The notes under the pieces were generated by a model that was not told the DNA's origin, did not search any database, and saw nothing but the letters and a program-made list of their open reading frames with translations. Positions 7,204-15,096 of a DNA stretch of 19,697 bases are shown one piece after another. A program made the translations under genes and the position numbers. The stretch is from Bacteroidales bacterium (GTDB lineage: Bacteria > Bacteroidota > Bacteroidia > Bacteroidales > FEN-979): assembly GCA_023231065.1 (NCBI GenBank), contig JALNWE010000056.1, positions 1-19,697 on the forward strand, read 5' to 3'. Positions within the stretch are counted from its first letter, which is position 1; every line of letters starts with the position of its first letter.

Positions 7204-8970
7204 ATGAGGTCTCTGTTCCTTTTTCTGTTATTTGTGGCGACGGCCCTCATTGCACAGGCCCAGGTTCAACTACAGGGGACTGTAAACGACGCGGCCAACG
7301 GCGAAGCCCTTCCCTGGTGCAGTATATCGGTCAAGGGGACAGGCAAGGGTACGGTCGCCAACAGCGAAGGGATTTTCGTGCTGACAGTCAGGGTGAACCG
7401 CGACACCCTGGTTTTCTCTTACGTGGGCTACCGTTCATTGGAGGTCCCGGCAACCAGATTGTTGCATGATTTAAAGGTATTGATGGAAAAAGCGGGTATC
7501 CAGTTGGAAGAGGTTGTCGTACATGCCGATGATGATTACCTGTACGAAATTGTCGAAAAATGCAGGAAAAAGATCCTGAAGGATAACCAGGTCCATTTTG
7601 CAAAAGTTTATTACGGTATCGAGACCCTCACCCGCGAACAACCTATCGAGCAGGTGGAATGTTATTATAATGGCTATTTGAACGGAATTTCTGTTGACAG
7701 TCTGCTATTCCGCAACGGGAGGATAGGCTGTGCCGAACTCGATCAACGTTATTTTCTCACCCTGAATTCGTCGATGGCGGTAAGCCAGCTCAATCTGGTG
7801 TGGAAGGATCAGCGTTATCCGTCCGTTCCGCTTCAGCTTACCGGTAAAATCCTGAAGAAGGCCTTCCACCTTACCATGGAACCTGGTGATAGGAACCTGT
7901 ACCGCATCGGATTTCAGCCGCGGAAAGAGCCGCGGAAAAACTTCGCGGGTTCAATATGGATCGACCGCAGGAGTTTCGATATTGTCAAGATCGACCTCGT
8001 GGTGGAGAACGCGATAAACCATCCATTTTCTCCCATATACCGGGCCGACCGGTTAAGCGAGGTGAGTATCAGCATCAGCGAAACCTATAAATTAAACGGT
8101 GATTTCAACGTCCCTGACTATATGAATTTTACTTACGCCTTCAACTACCTGACAAACCGTGGCAATCAGGAAAACGGGAACCGGGATTCTATATCGCGCC
8201 GGATCACAACCCACGGCCTGCTTTGTATGTACGATTATGACAGCCCTTTTATCCGGCCCTACTTTACCTGCGATCCCGGCTTCGACGACTACCGGAAAAT
8301 GTCGGTCATTCCATACAACCCTGTTTTCTGGGAGAATAACAGGACTATGGTGTTGACCGAAAGGCAAAAGCAAAACCTGGGTTTCTTTGCCAGTAAGGGC
8401 CTTCTGATGAATTTCGGGGAGGGTAAGTATGGCCGGGATTTCCTGACGCAGGTGCACTATGACTCCACCTTATACGAAAACTATTATACCTTCTGGGATT
8501 CCTCGCGCAGGCTCTCCCTGAACCGTCACTTGCCCCAGAACCGGCCTTATTCTGCCACTAAGGTCAATGGGCAAATTCTTTCAAACCTGTATCATTTTGA
8601 GGTCCAGCTTTTGTTAGATGTAACCGGGGTGGCCGACTCCTTCAATTGCAGGTCATACGCGGTGTTTGATGAAAAAAGATCTTTGTTTCATTTACCCGTT
8701 GACAAGTACACCGGGACTTTTATCAACCTGTACTTCGACCTGTACGAAATTGAACGAAGGAAGATGCAGCAAACGCTGGATTCGCGGAGATGGACGGCCT
8801 TGCAGATCGATTCAGTTTACCGGGCTACGGTGAAGTCAGCCGGGAGCGCCGCCCGAAGGTACCTTGACGAGGTCAAATCGGGGAAAAACATCCATGGATT
8901 AAAACGCTGGAACGACAACATCAAAGAACAGCTTGGAGTTGATAATTTCGTCTCAGAGCATACCAGGTGA
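7204..8970 (+). CDS. Exported CarboxypepD_reg-like domain protein, second gene of operon
   Basis: The protein has 588 residues and a signal peptide (MRSLFLFLLFVATALIAQAQ). A CarboxypepD_reg-like domain spans about 21-108: VQLQGTVNDAANGEALPWCS, a gap, S-E-G-I-F at 54-58, FSYVGYRSLEV and the closing LEEVVVHA. After this, a long region containing YEIVEKCRKKILKDN, beta-rich segments and a charged helical C-terminus (about 515-588) has no TonB plug or barrel signature. Family members with this layout are usually annotated only by the N-terminal domain. Its N-terminal domain is homologous in pattern to that of the gene immediately upstream, so the pair may have arisen by duplication followed by replacement of the C-terminal parts. 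Probably cell-envelope located; role unknown. Confidence 0.8.
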   Translation: MRSLFLFLLFVATALIAQAQVQLQGTVNDAANGEALPWCSISVKGTGKGTVANSEGIFVLTVRVNRDTLVFSYVGYRSLEVPATRLLHDLKVLMEKAGIQLEEVVVHADDDYLYEIVEKCRKKILKDNQVHFAKVYYGIETLTREQPIEQVECYYNGYLNGISVDSLLFRNGRIGCAELDQRYFLTLNSSMAVSQLNLVWKDQRYPSVPLQLTGKILKKAFHLTMEPGDRNLYRIGFQPRKEPRKNFAGSIWIDRRSFDIVKIDLVVENAINHPFSPIYRADRLSEVSISISETYKLNGDFNVPDYMNFTYAFNYLTNRGNQENGNRDSISRRITTHGLLCMYDYDSPFIRPYFTCDPGFDDYRKMSVIPYNPVFWENNRTMVLTERQKQNLGFFASKGLLMNFGEGKYGRDFLTQVHYDSTLYENYYTFWDSSRRLSLNRHLPQNRPYSATKVNGQILSNLYHFEVQLLLDVTGVADSFNCRSYAVFDEKRSLFHLPVDKYTGTFINLYFDLYEIERRKMQQTLDSRRWTALQIDSVYRATVKSAGSAARRYLDEVKSGKNIHGLKRWNDNIKEQLGVDNFVSEHTR

Positions 8971-9303
8971 CATTTCCCGATTTATGATCCTTGTAAAACC
9001 TGCATAAATTCATTCAGATGCCCCTGGGTATAGGATTGTATGCAGGCAAATACAGGTACGAAAACAAGGGCCCCTATCAGAAAATAGTGGTTGTCCAATT
9101 CACGACAACACATAAAAATCCGATTTTATAATAATCAGGAACCCGCCTGGAAAGATATTCTGAGCCAGGAAACATTAACCCGTGAGAAATGAAGGTTAAT
9201 TATGCAGTAATTACAAATTTAAGTTCAATTTTCATCATGCTATGTGCTTATAAATTGCCGACAAGGATAGAAAAAAATTAATTTGCACCTTTTTGGATCC
9301 AGA
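8971..9303. other. Convergent intergenic region with weak hairpins
   Basis: The 333-bp gap lies between two converging genes. It holds an 8-bp perfect inverted repeat (CCTGCATA at 8999-9006, TATGCAGG at 9039-9046) and a 7-bp one (ATTAACC at 9174-9180, GGTTAAT at 9194-9200). Either could help end transcription, but neither is followed by a good T-run. ATCCGATTTT at 9118-9127 echoes the 4914/5454 repeat. No coding sequence or RNA gene recognised. Confidence 0.45.
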
Positions 9304-10200
9304 TTAATCCTTTTTCCCAAAATAAACCCGGACGGCATGAACAAATGCTTTTGTCGCGCCTGTTTGATATTTCCCCTTTTTCCATATCATATACAACTTT
9401 GCATTTAAAGCCGGGCCTTTCCACTTTATACTCTTTAAAGAACCATCTGATAGTTCATGCTCTACAGCTATCTTAGGTAATAAAGCAATGCCATTGCAAC
9501 CCGATAACAACATTTTTTTAACGGCTTCGGGACTGGTAATTTCCAGCGTTTTCTTTAATTTAACATGAGCTTCTATGAGCATTTTTTCAAAAATCATCCG
9601 ATAACTGCAATCAGACTTTGATAACAACAGCGTTTTATCATGAAAATCGTTTACGGAATTGATGGCTCCGCTAAATGAATCATCTTGCGGATTAGACACA
9701 AAAGCAAGTTCCACCTTGGTTAATTCTTCCACATACAAAAAATTATCGCTGAAATTATCACAAAAAAGAAATGCTATATCTATCAACCCGGCATTAAAAA
9801 TGTCATTCACATTATAACCGACACATCCATCAAAGTCAAAACCAATATTAGGGAACTTCAATTGGAATTCTTTAATAACCGGTGGCAAATAATATGCTGC
9901 AACCGAATGAGGGGTCTTTATTATAAGATTTCCGGTGGTTTCATTCAAATACTTAAAATTACACAGGACCTCGTTTTCAAGGTTAATTAACCGTTGGGTA
10001 TATTTGAGCAATTTCACTCCTGGTTGGGTCAACCGGATTTTATTTCCCGACCTGATAAACAAGGTTTCCCCTAAACTGTTTTCCAACGACTGAATTTGCG
10101 ATGAAACAGTTGATTGCGCATAATTCAATACATGAGCAGCTTTATTAAAACTTAATAAGTTGGCCACTACCTGAAATGTCTTTAATTCCCTAAACTCCAT
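9304..10200 (-). CDS. LysR-family transcriptional regulator
   Basis: The protein has 298 residues, the usual LysR length. The N-terminal winged helix-turn-helix (1-62) is unmistakable: FRELKTFQVVANLLSFNKAA, A-Q-S-T-V-S-S-Q-I-Q-S-L-E, G-E-T-L-F-I-R, and R-L-T-Q-P-G. A linker helix follows (about 63-88), then the two-lobed effector-binding domain (about 89-298). The ATG at 10200 matches the family's conserved start (MEFRELKTFQ). It is divergent from the rhodanese gene across a 103-bp gap that carries a perfect inverted repeat, the usual arrangement in which a LysR protein controls its neighbour and itself. The effector cannot be deduced; several cysteines in the effector domain (GCVGY, LFCDN, SDCSY) are noted but no redox motif is recognisable. 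Confidence 0.92.
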   Translation of the reverse strand: MEFRELKTFQVVANLLSFNKAAHVLNYAQSTVSSQIQSLENSLGETLFIRSGNKIRLTQPGVKLLKYTQRLINLENEVLCNFKYLNETTGNLIIKTPHSVAAYYLPPVIKEFQLKFPNIGFDFDGCVGYNVNDIFNAGLIDIAFLFCDNFSDNFLYVEELTKVELAFVSNPQDDSFSGAINSVNDFHDKTLLLSKSDCSYRMIFEKMLIEAHVKLKKTLEITSPEAVKKMLLSGCNGIALLPKIAVEHELSDGSLKSIKWKGPALNAKLYMIWKKGKYQTGATKAFVHAVRVYFGKKD

Positions 10201-10227
10201 TTGTTATCTAAATAAACGATTACGCAT

Positions 10228-10261
10228 ATCGAATAATACCGTTATAATTCTATTATTCGAT
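10228..10261. promoter_or_regulatory. Perfect 11-bp inverted repeat, likely LysR operator
   Basis: ATCGAATAATA at 10228-10238 and its exact complement TATTATTCGAT at 10251-10261, separated by 12 bp. It sits in the divergent gap: just upstream of the probable -7 element of the rhodanese gene and downstream of the probable start of the regulator's transcript. Binding by the adjacent LysR protein is inferred from position and symmetry. Confidence 0.6.
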
Positions 10262-10265
10262 TGCT

Positions 10266-10281
10266 TTCCTTTGCAAAAATA
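10266..10281. promoter_or_regulatory. Overlapping divergent promoter elements
   Basis: On the plus strand TTCCTTTG (10266-10273) is a 7/8 match to TAnnTTTG, placed 30 bp before the rhodanese start. On the minus strand TATTTTTG (read from 10281 to 10274) is a full match facing the regulator gene. The two abut, so use of one could interfere with the other. No clear -33 elements were found. Confidence 0.4.
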
Positions 10282-10303
10282 ATTAAAACTTAAAATTGCT
10301 ATT

Positions 10304-10909
10304 ATGAAAAAATTGCTATTTGTCCTGTTTTTTGCGAATGTTTGTGCTTTCGCTTTTGCTTTTACTGTACCCGAATGGAGTATGTCTCCAGGGATTTCGG
10401 GCAAAAAAAGTTTTATCAAGGTAAGCAATAATTCCAGCCGTGTCAATTCTGTTCCTGACACTGCCCAAATGCTCATGACCATTGAGCAACTTATTCAAGA
10501 CTCGCGTGAGGGAGTGGATTTTATAAATAATGATGAACTGATAAAACGCATCCATGCTAATTCTAAGGTTGTTTTGATTGATGTACGTTCAAAAGAGGAA
10601 TATGATGCAGGCCATCTTAAAGGAGCGACCTGGCTGGAAAGAGGGGTCGTGGAATTCACGTTGGCGCGTACCCTACGTGACCCCAACGCGGAAATAATTG
10701 TCTATTGTTTAAAAGGAAATCGCTCGGCCCTGGTCGTTAAGGCCCTCAAACGGATGGGCTATCAAAATGTAAAATCTCATGTTGGTCTTGAAGAATGGTT
10801 TAAAGCAAACCTTCCGGTTTACAATTTTTTAGGCGAAGTAAAAATGGTTGAACTACGGAAATTGAACGCGGCAACCAATCCCGTTGAATATTATTTAGAT
10901 AAGAAATAG
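10304..10909 (+). CDS. Exported rhodanese-like domain protein
   Basis: The protein has 201 residues. A signal peptide (MKKLLFVLFFANVCAFAFAF) is followed by a short linker and one rhodanese domain at about 70-175. Hallmarks: VVLIDVRSKEEYDAGHLKGA (the conserved D-V-R...E-Y..G-H-L/I-x-G-A block at 89-108) and the active-site loop CLKGNR with catalytic Cys135 and Arg140. The six-residue CX4R loop is the sulfur-transferase type. The catalytic cysteine is present, so sulfurtransferase or sulfur-carrier activity in the periplasm is plausible; the natural donor and acceptor are unknown. It is divergent from the LysR regulator, which probably controls it. No operon partner follows, since the next gene is 443 bp away. 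Confidence 0.9.
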   Translation: MKKLLFVLFFANVCAFAFAFTVPEWSMSPGISGKKSFIKVSNNSSRVNSVPDTAQMLMTIEQLIQDSREGVDFINNDELIKRIHANSKVVLIDVRSKEEYDAGHLKGATWLERGVVEFTLARTLRDPNAEIIVYCLKGNRSALVVKALKRMGYQNVKSHVGLEEWFKANLPVYNFLGEVKMVELRKLNAATNPVEYYLDKK

Positions 10910-11352
10910 CGATCCATTGTCATACCCGCCTCATCCCGGAAAGAAAGACATGAGGAACGTAGCCTGTATTATTCACAAACCCAAATTTCGAGAAAAAAGC
11001 GATACCAGGGAAAGGGGGGGGGGCCAAATTTTCATTCTCCAAGAATAGACATGGCAATGATTTTTTTGACCTGATCTGAAAAAAATCTGTTCACGAACCG
11101 TGTTTCTTGTAAAAACGCCGTTATTAACAATTTTTCGGGGGTTGTTGACAGTATTCTTGCGGCCCGTGCCTGGTTTCCCGAGTGTGGTTTGTGAAAAAGG
11201 ATGATTTGCAAATTACAGGACAAGCCGGAAGGATGGGAGCCGCTGGGAGAACCATTGGAAAAGATGGGAGGGCCATTGGAGCCGCAGGGTCCTTAATGGG
11301 TCTTTAGTTTTACGCTGAAAAAAATTGATAAATTTGCAGCAATATATACCTC
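10910..11352. other. Intergenic region with a G10 tract
   Basis: The 443-bp stretch upstream of lipA has no credible gene. It contains a run of ten G (11014-11023), a possible hairpin CCTCAT/ATGAGG shortly after the rhodanese stop, and a purine-rich patch at 11232-11290 in which GATGGGAG (11232 and 11263) and CCATTGGA recur. The last 30 bp hold the lipA promoter element. Confidence 0.6.
11329..11336 (+). promoter_or_regulatory. Probable -7 element of lipA
   Basis: TAAATTTG is a full match to the Bacteroidota TAnnTTTG element. The start codon begins 16 bp later, so the leader would be only about 10 nt. No convincing -33 element is visible; the T-rich 11303-11311 is the best candidate. Confidence 0.5.
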
Positions 11353-12195
11353 GTGAACAATACTAGAAAACCCCCATGGCTGAAGATCCGTTTACCGGAA
11401 GGAGAATCCTACCGAAAGGTAAAGCAGATAGTGAACCAGAATAAACTTCATACTATCTGCTTAAGTGGCAAATGCCCTAACCTGGCTGAATGTTGGGGAA
11501 AGAGTACGACGACTTTCATGATTTTAGGGGATATTTGTACCAGGGCCTGCCGGTTCTGTGCAACAGAAACCGGGCGACCACTCCCGGTGGATATGGATGA
11601 ACCGGTAAGGGTGGCTGAATCTATTAAGTTAATGCAACTGAAGCATGCCGTGATCACGTCGGTTGACCGGGATGATCTTCCTGACGGTGGGGCCGCAGTC
11701 TGGGCTTTGACAATCAGGGAGATCCGGAAAATAAATCCGGGTACCACCATCGAAACTTTAATTCCGGATTTTAATGGTAACCGGGAGAACCTGCAATCAG
11801 TAATTGAAGCGCGTCCGGATATTATCTCGCATAATCTTGAAACAATAAAACGGTTGACTTTGCAAATCCGCAATAAGGCAAATTATACGAGAAGCCTGGA
11901 AGTCCTGAAACAAATTTCAGAAAGTGGGATCAGGGCAAAATCTGGTATTATGGTTGGGTTGGGAGAACTGGAGGAAGAGGTCATAGCTTTGATGGATGAT
12001 CTGAGGGGCGTTGATTGTTCAGTTCTCACCATCGGGCAGTACCTTCAACCCACCAGAGAAAATTACCCCGTCCAGGAATATATCCATCCCGATCAGTTTT
12101 TAAAATACAAGGTTGCCGGGTTGGAAAAAGGATTTATCCATGTAGAAAGCCAACCCTTGGCCCGAAGCAGTTATCATGCAGAAAAACACGCGTAA
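11353..12195 (+). CDS. lipA: Lipoyl synthase
   Basis: Radical SAM enzyme that inserts two sulfur atoms at C6 and C8 of protein-bound octanoyl groups to make lipoate for 2-oxoacid dehydrogenases and the glycine cleavage system, in the cytoplasm. All signatures are present in 280 residues: the auxiliary [4Fe-4S] motif CLSGKCPNLAEC (Cys36, Cys41, Cys47, CX4CX5C), the radical SAM motif CTRACRFC (Cys62, Cys66, Cys69), G-D-I-C-T-R at 59-64, TSVDRDDLPDGGA, and the C-terminal RSSYHAE that supplies the serine ligand of the auxiliary cluster. It starts with GTG at 11353; no in-frame ATG occurs before the cysteine motifs, and KIRLPEG at 11-17 is the normal family N-terminus. No lipB neighbour is visible. 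It is convergent with the response regulator gene, 46 bp away. Confidence 0.97.
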   Translation: MNNTRKPPWLKIRLPEGESYRKVKQIVNQNKLHTICLSGKCPNLAECWGKSTTTFMILGDICTRACRFCATETGRPLPVDMDEPVRVAESIKLMQLKHAVITSVDRDDLPDGGAAVWALTIREIRKINPGTTIETLIPDFNGNRENLQSVIEARPDIISHNLETIKRLTLQIRNKANYTRSLEVLKQISESGIRAKSGIMVGLGELEEEVIALMDDLRGVDCSVLTIGQYLQPTRENYPVQEYIHPDQFLKYKVAGLEKGFIHVESQPLARSSYHAEKHA

Positions 12196-12215
12196 ATTTT
12201 TATTTATTTTTCTGC
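12178..12215. terminator. Possible bidirectional terminator between lipA and the response regulator
   Basis: GCAGAAAAA (12178-12186, overlapping the lipA 3' end) can pair with TTTTTCTGC (12207-12215) over 9 bp around a 20-nt AT-rich loop. The T-rich right arm serves lipA and the mirrored A/T content would serve the opposing gene. The long loop makes this a weak call. Confidence 0.35.
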
Positions 12216-12241
12216 GGGCATCCACATATTTTCACTCCTGG

Positions 12242-12907
12242 TCATGTATCCTGGATCAAACCATTTTCAATGGCATATTTGATCAGTCCCACAATGTTTT
12301 TCTTTTTGGTTTTGATAAGGATATTTTTCCTGTGTGTTTCGACGGTACGTTCACTTATGAACAATTTCCCTGCAATTTGTTCGCTGGAATATTCTTTGGC
12401 GACTAAGGAAAGTATTTCAATTTCGCGCGGAGTAAGTTTTACAACATTGGGTTCCACCATGCTGACCGGGTTCCCGGCATTATAGATCCCTTTCATAATT
12501 ACTTCCTGAACATCTTTCGCCAGGAATCTTTTTCCGTTTGCTACTGTTATCACGGCAGCCATCAATTCAGAAATATTCGTGCTTTTAAGCACATAACCCA
12601 ATGCCCCCGCCTCAATCATTTTAGATATCATGATATTGTCATTGTACATGCTCAGGGCTAAAACTTTTGTACCCGGAAATTTTTTCAAAACAATTCTTGT
12701 CAATTCCACTCCGTTCATTTCCGGCATATTTATATCAGCCATCAATATATCAATATTTTTTGTTTCAAGTATTTTCAATGCTTCCTTACCACTGGTGGCG
12801 CCTGTTACCTCTTCAATACAATCTTCATCCTCAAGCAGTGCAATCAAACCATCTATCATTAGCCTGTGATCATCTACTATGAGAAGCCTGAATTTTTTAA
12901 TATTCAT
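12242..12907 (-). CDS. LuxR/NarL-family response regulator
   Basis: The protein has 221 residues with the standard two-domain layout. The receiver domain (about 5-125) has the acidic pocket V-D-D-H (11-14), phospho-acceptor Asp58 in MADINMPEMNG, Ser/Thr at ALSMY, and the conserved lysine in GYVLKST. The C-terminal LuxR helix-turn-helix (about 155-218) reads KLTPREIEILSLVAKEYSSE, with recognition helix region I-S-E-R-T-V-E-T-H-R-K-N-I. The start codon lies within the last codons of the kinase gene (11-bp overlap), so the two are translationally coupled. It is expected to be phosphorylated by the adjacent kinase and to bind DNA as a dimer. Likely targets include the divergent region at 14975-15013, an inference from position and repeated hexamers. 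Confidence 0.95.
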   Translation of the reverse strand: MNIKKFRLLIVDDHRLMIDGLIALLEDEDCIEEVTGATSGKEALKILETKNIDILMADINMPEMNGVELTRIVLKKFPGTKVLALSMYNDNIMISKMIEAGALGYVLKSTNISELMAAVITVANGKRFLAKDVQEVIMKGIYNAGNPVSMVEPNVVKLTPREIEILSLVAKEYSSEQIAGKLFISERTVETHRKNILIKTKKKNIVGLIKYAIENGLIQDT

Positions 12908-14891
12908 TTTTTAAATTTTTAATTGGAATAATAATAGTAACAATCGTGCCTCTTGATATCACCGAATCAAGGTGCAATTTCCCTCCAATATTTTCAACTC
13001 TTGAGCGGATATTTCTTAAGCCGATCCCATGCTTGTTTTCTAACTCGCCAATATCGAACCCTTTACCATTATCTTCAATCATCATGGTAATTTCTTTATC
13101 ACTTTGTAAAAGTTGAAAATTAATTTCAGTAGCCTCTGCATGAATAATGATATTGTTCAGGGCCTCCTGTACAACACGGTAAATGGTCAACTCGAGGAAA
13201 TTTTCAAGTTGATTATTAAAACCGGTAATATCCATGGAGACTTTATATTTATTGGATTGGTTAAGTCCGTCAAGTAAATCTTTTATTGAATTTGTCAATC
13301 CTTTTTCTTTCAAAAAAAGCGGGGCCATGTTATGTGAAATATTCCGGAGTTCGCTGAAGGCATTATCGGTGAGTTCAACGGCATTCCCTATCAGTTCTTT
13401 TTGCTTATCAGAGAAAAGTGTTTGTTTATTTTCCAGGCTGGTTAAAGTAAGTTTCAACAGGGACAATATCTGTCCAAGCCCGTCGTGCAATTCTTCCCCA
13501 ATGCGTTTTCGTTCTTTTATTTCAGCTTCAATTACTTCATTGGCGCGTTTTTCCCTGACATTATAAATAGCCTCATCTAGTTTAATTTGCTGTTTGTGCC
13601 GATAGTTCAAATAGATGATATATAAAATCAGGAGCGTTATAAAAAAGCAGGTAATCACTAAGATAATTTGATTATTTCTCTTGCTGATCACTAATTTTTG
13701 TTTTTCAATCTGAAGGGTCTGAATTTTCTTTTGCCTGTTAAGCAAGGCTATTTCAGTAGCGCTTTTTTCTGTTTCATGCTTTAGTTCAAGGTCATATATC
13801 TGATTAAACCGTTGGCTGTTAACAACACTATCTTCCGTTTCTTTATATTTCCGGTAATATTCAAATGCCTTGGAAACATTTCCCTTTAACAGGTAGATAT
13901 CTGAAAAATTCTGATAGGTTTTGTACAATAGTTTCTGACTTTCAGTTTTTTTCGCCAGCTGTTCTGCAAGAATATTTAATTCCATTGCTTTTGCTGCATT
14001 GTTTTTTTTAATATAGATTACCGCGATTTTTAATAAAGCAGAAGCGAATTCGTTATCATCACCAATAATTTTGGCATAATCGATAGATTTTTGTTCATAG
14101 TCAAGCGCTTTATCATAATCCATTTTTTCAATAAAAAGCGATCCCAGATAATTATAGCTTATTGATAATCCGTAATAATCTTTGTTTTTTTCTTTGATCT
14201 TTACTGATTTAATCAGGTATTCATAAGCTTTTACATTATTCTTATTGCTTAAGTAAAGGCTTCCAATATTTGTAAATACAGCTCCTATACCAAATTCATC
14301 GTTGAACTTTTTATATAATACATAAGAGGAATCAAAGAATTGAATGGCTTTGTAACTATTCCTCAGCGATTGATAAATTAGCCCAATATTATTGTATGCC
14401 GAAGCCAGTCCGTTCAGGTTTTTAGCGCTTTCAAAATAACTTAAGGATGAAAAAAAATATTTAAGGGCGTCATTGTTGTTCCCAATATGCCAATGAGCAA
14501 GCCCGATGTTGCTCAGATTGCTTGCTATCAGTTTTGGATCATTTGTTTCTTTACTGAAAACCAATGCTTTGTGATAATAAATGAGAGCGCTATCGTATTT
14601 ACTTAAAATATCGTAAGTGACGCCTATTCTGTTATTGGCGATACTTTTTCCCCGGGTATAATTTATTGTGATTGCCATTGACAATGCAGCATTTCCATAA
14701 TCGCGCGCTTTCCGGGTATCGGTAAAGACATAACTCCAGCATATATCGTTTAAGACATCCACTTTTTTTTCTCCTTTCGAAGTGTTTAGCAGATTCAGCA
14801 AACTATCCCGCACGGGGGAAGCCACTTTCGCGTAACCATCTATTGATAAGATATTGCTAAATATTACTAACGTAAAGAGCCACCACTTCAT
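12897..14891 (-). CDS. TPR-containing sensor histidine kinase (HisKA_3 type)
   Basis: The protein has 664 residues. A hydrophobic N-terminus (MKWWLFTLVIFSNILSIDGY) looks like a signal peptide. Residues about 80-350 form repeated tetratricopeptide helices (for example SNLSNIGLAHWHIGNNNDAL, SAYNNIGLIYQSL, VFTNIGSLYLSN, ISYNYLGSLFIEK). A coiled-coil stretch (about 360-405) leads to one membrane span at 409-430. The kinase core follows: HisKA_3 dimerisation helix with His469 in ERKRIGEELHDGLGQ, then an HATPase_c domain with the N-box QEALNN (575-580), D-N-G-K-G-F at 607-612 and HGIGLRNI at 621-628. The TPR sensor should lie outside the cytoplasmic membrane and the kinase inside. It overlaps its response regulator gene by 11 bp. 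TPR sensors generally read protein or peptide partners; the signal here is unknown. Confidence 0.95.
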   Translation of the reverse strand: MKWWLFTLVIFSNILSIDGYAKVASPVRDSLLNLLNTSKGEKKVDVLNDICWSYVFTDTRKARDYGNAALSMAITINYTRGKSIANNRIGVTYDILSKYDSALIYYHKALVFSKETNDPKLIASNLSNIGLAHWHIGNNNDALKYFFSSLSYFESAKNLNGLASAYNNIGLIYQSLRNSYKAIQFFDSSYVLYKKFNDEFGIGAVFTNIGSLYLSNKNNVKAYEYLIKSVKIKEKNKDYYGLSISYNYLGSLFIEKMDYDKALDYEQKSIDYAKIIGDDNEFASALLKIAVIYIKKNNAAKAMELNILAEQLAKKTESQKLLYKTYQNFSDIYLLKGNVSKAFEYYRKYKETEDSVVNSQRFNQIYDLELKHETEKSATEIALLNRQKKIQTLQIEKQKLVISKRNNQIILVITCFFITLLILYIIYLNYRHKQQIKLDEAIYNVREKRANEVIEAEIKERKRIGEELHDGLGQILSLLKLTLTSLENKQTLFSDKQKELIGNAVELTDNAFSELRNISHNMAPLFLKEKGLTNSIKDLLDGLNQSNKYKVSMDITGFNNQLENFLELTIYRVVQEALNNIIIHAEATEINFQLLQSDKEITMMIEDNGKGFDIGELENKHGIGLRNIRSRVENIGGKLHLDSVISRGTIVTIIIPIKNLKNEY

Positions 14892-14974
14892 TACAGGATG
14901 ATTATTTAAAAACGGTGTAAAAATAGATAACTCTTATGTCAGTATTAATCAAAAATTTGTATAAAAACAAAAAA

Positions 14975-15013
14975 TACCTACTAATACGTAGTTTGGTTGC
15001 TGAAAAATACCTA
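14975..15013. promoter_or_regulatory. Three TACSTA hexamers in the divergent kinase/secreted-protein region
   Basis: TACCTA at 14975-14980, TACGTA at 14985-14990 and TACCTA at 15008-15013. The first two are 10 bp apart start to start, one helical turn. The outer two are each preceded by AAAAA, giving an 11-nt direct repeat AAAAATACCTA (14970 and 15003) 33 bp apart. The phasing suits a LuxR-type regulator. Binding by the adjacent response regulator is inferred. Confidence 0.4.
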
Positions 15014-15096
15014 ATGCCACGGATTGATTTATATTGAGCGATGCAACTAATTTTGCTGCAATTAATTATTTAAAAATTCACTTAAAATATTACAAA

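Noticed and set aside
8999..9046. 8-bp inverted repeat after the second CarboxypepD_reg gene as a terminator
   Set aside because: The 32-nt loop and absence of a T-run make it too weak for a separate terminator call; it is mentioned only in the intergenic entry.
11032..11223. 63-codon minus-strand open frame between rhodanese and lipA
   Set aside because: No domain, signal peptide or promoter is visible, and the length is within chance expectation. I could not link it to a decayed transposase or other gene.
11232..11290. Apparent tandem repeat (GATGGGAG twice, CCATTGGA twice)
   Set aside because: The spacing differs between the two repeated words and the intervening bases do not align, so this is a purine-rich patch and not a real tandem array.
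12015..12485. 156-codon plus-strand frame overlapping the lipA end and response regulator
   Set aside because: It lies antisense or out of frame to two confidently identified genes and its translation has no coherent features.
15034..15096. Upstream extension of the secreted protein gene to a TTG codon
   Set aside because: The extension would place 21 residues ahead of a clean signal peptide starting MKKKFLLF at 15097.
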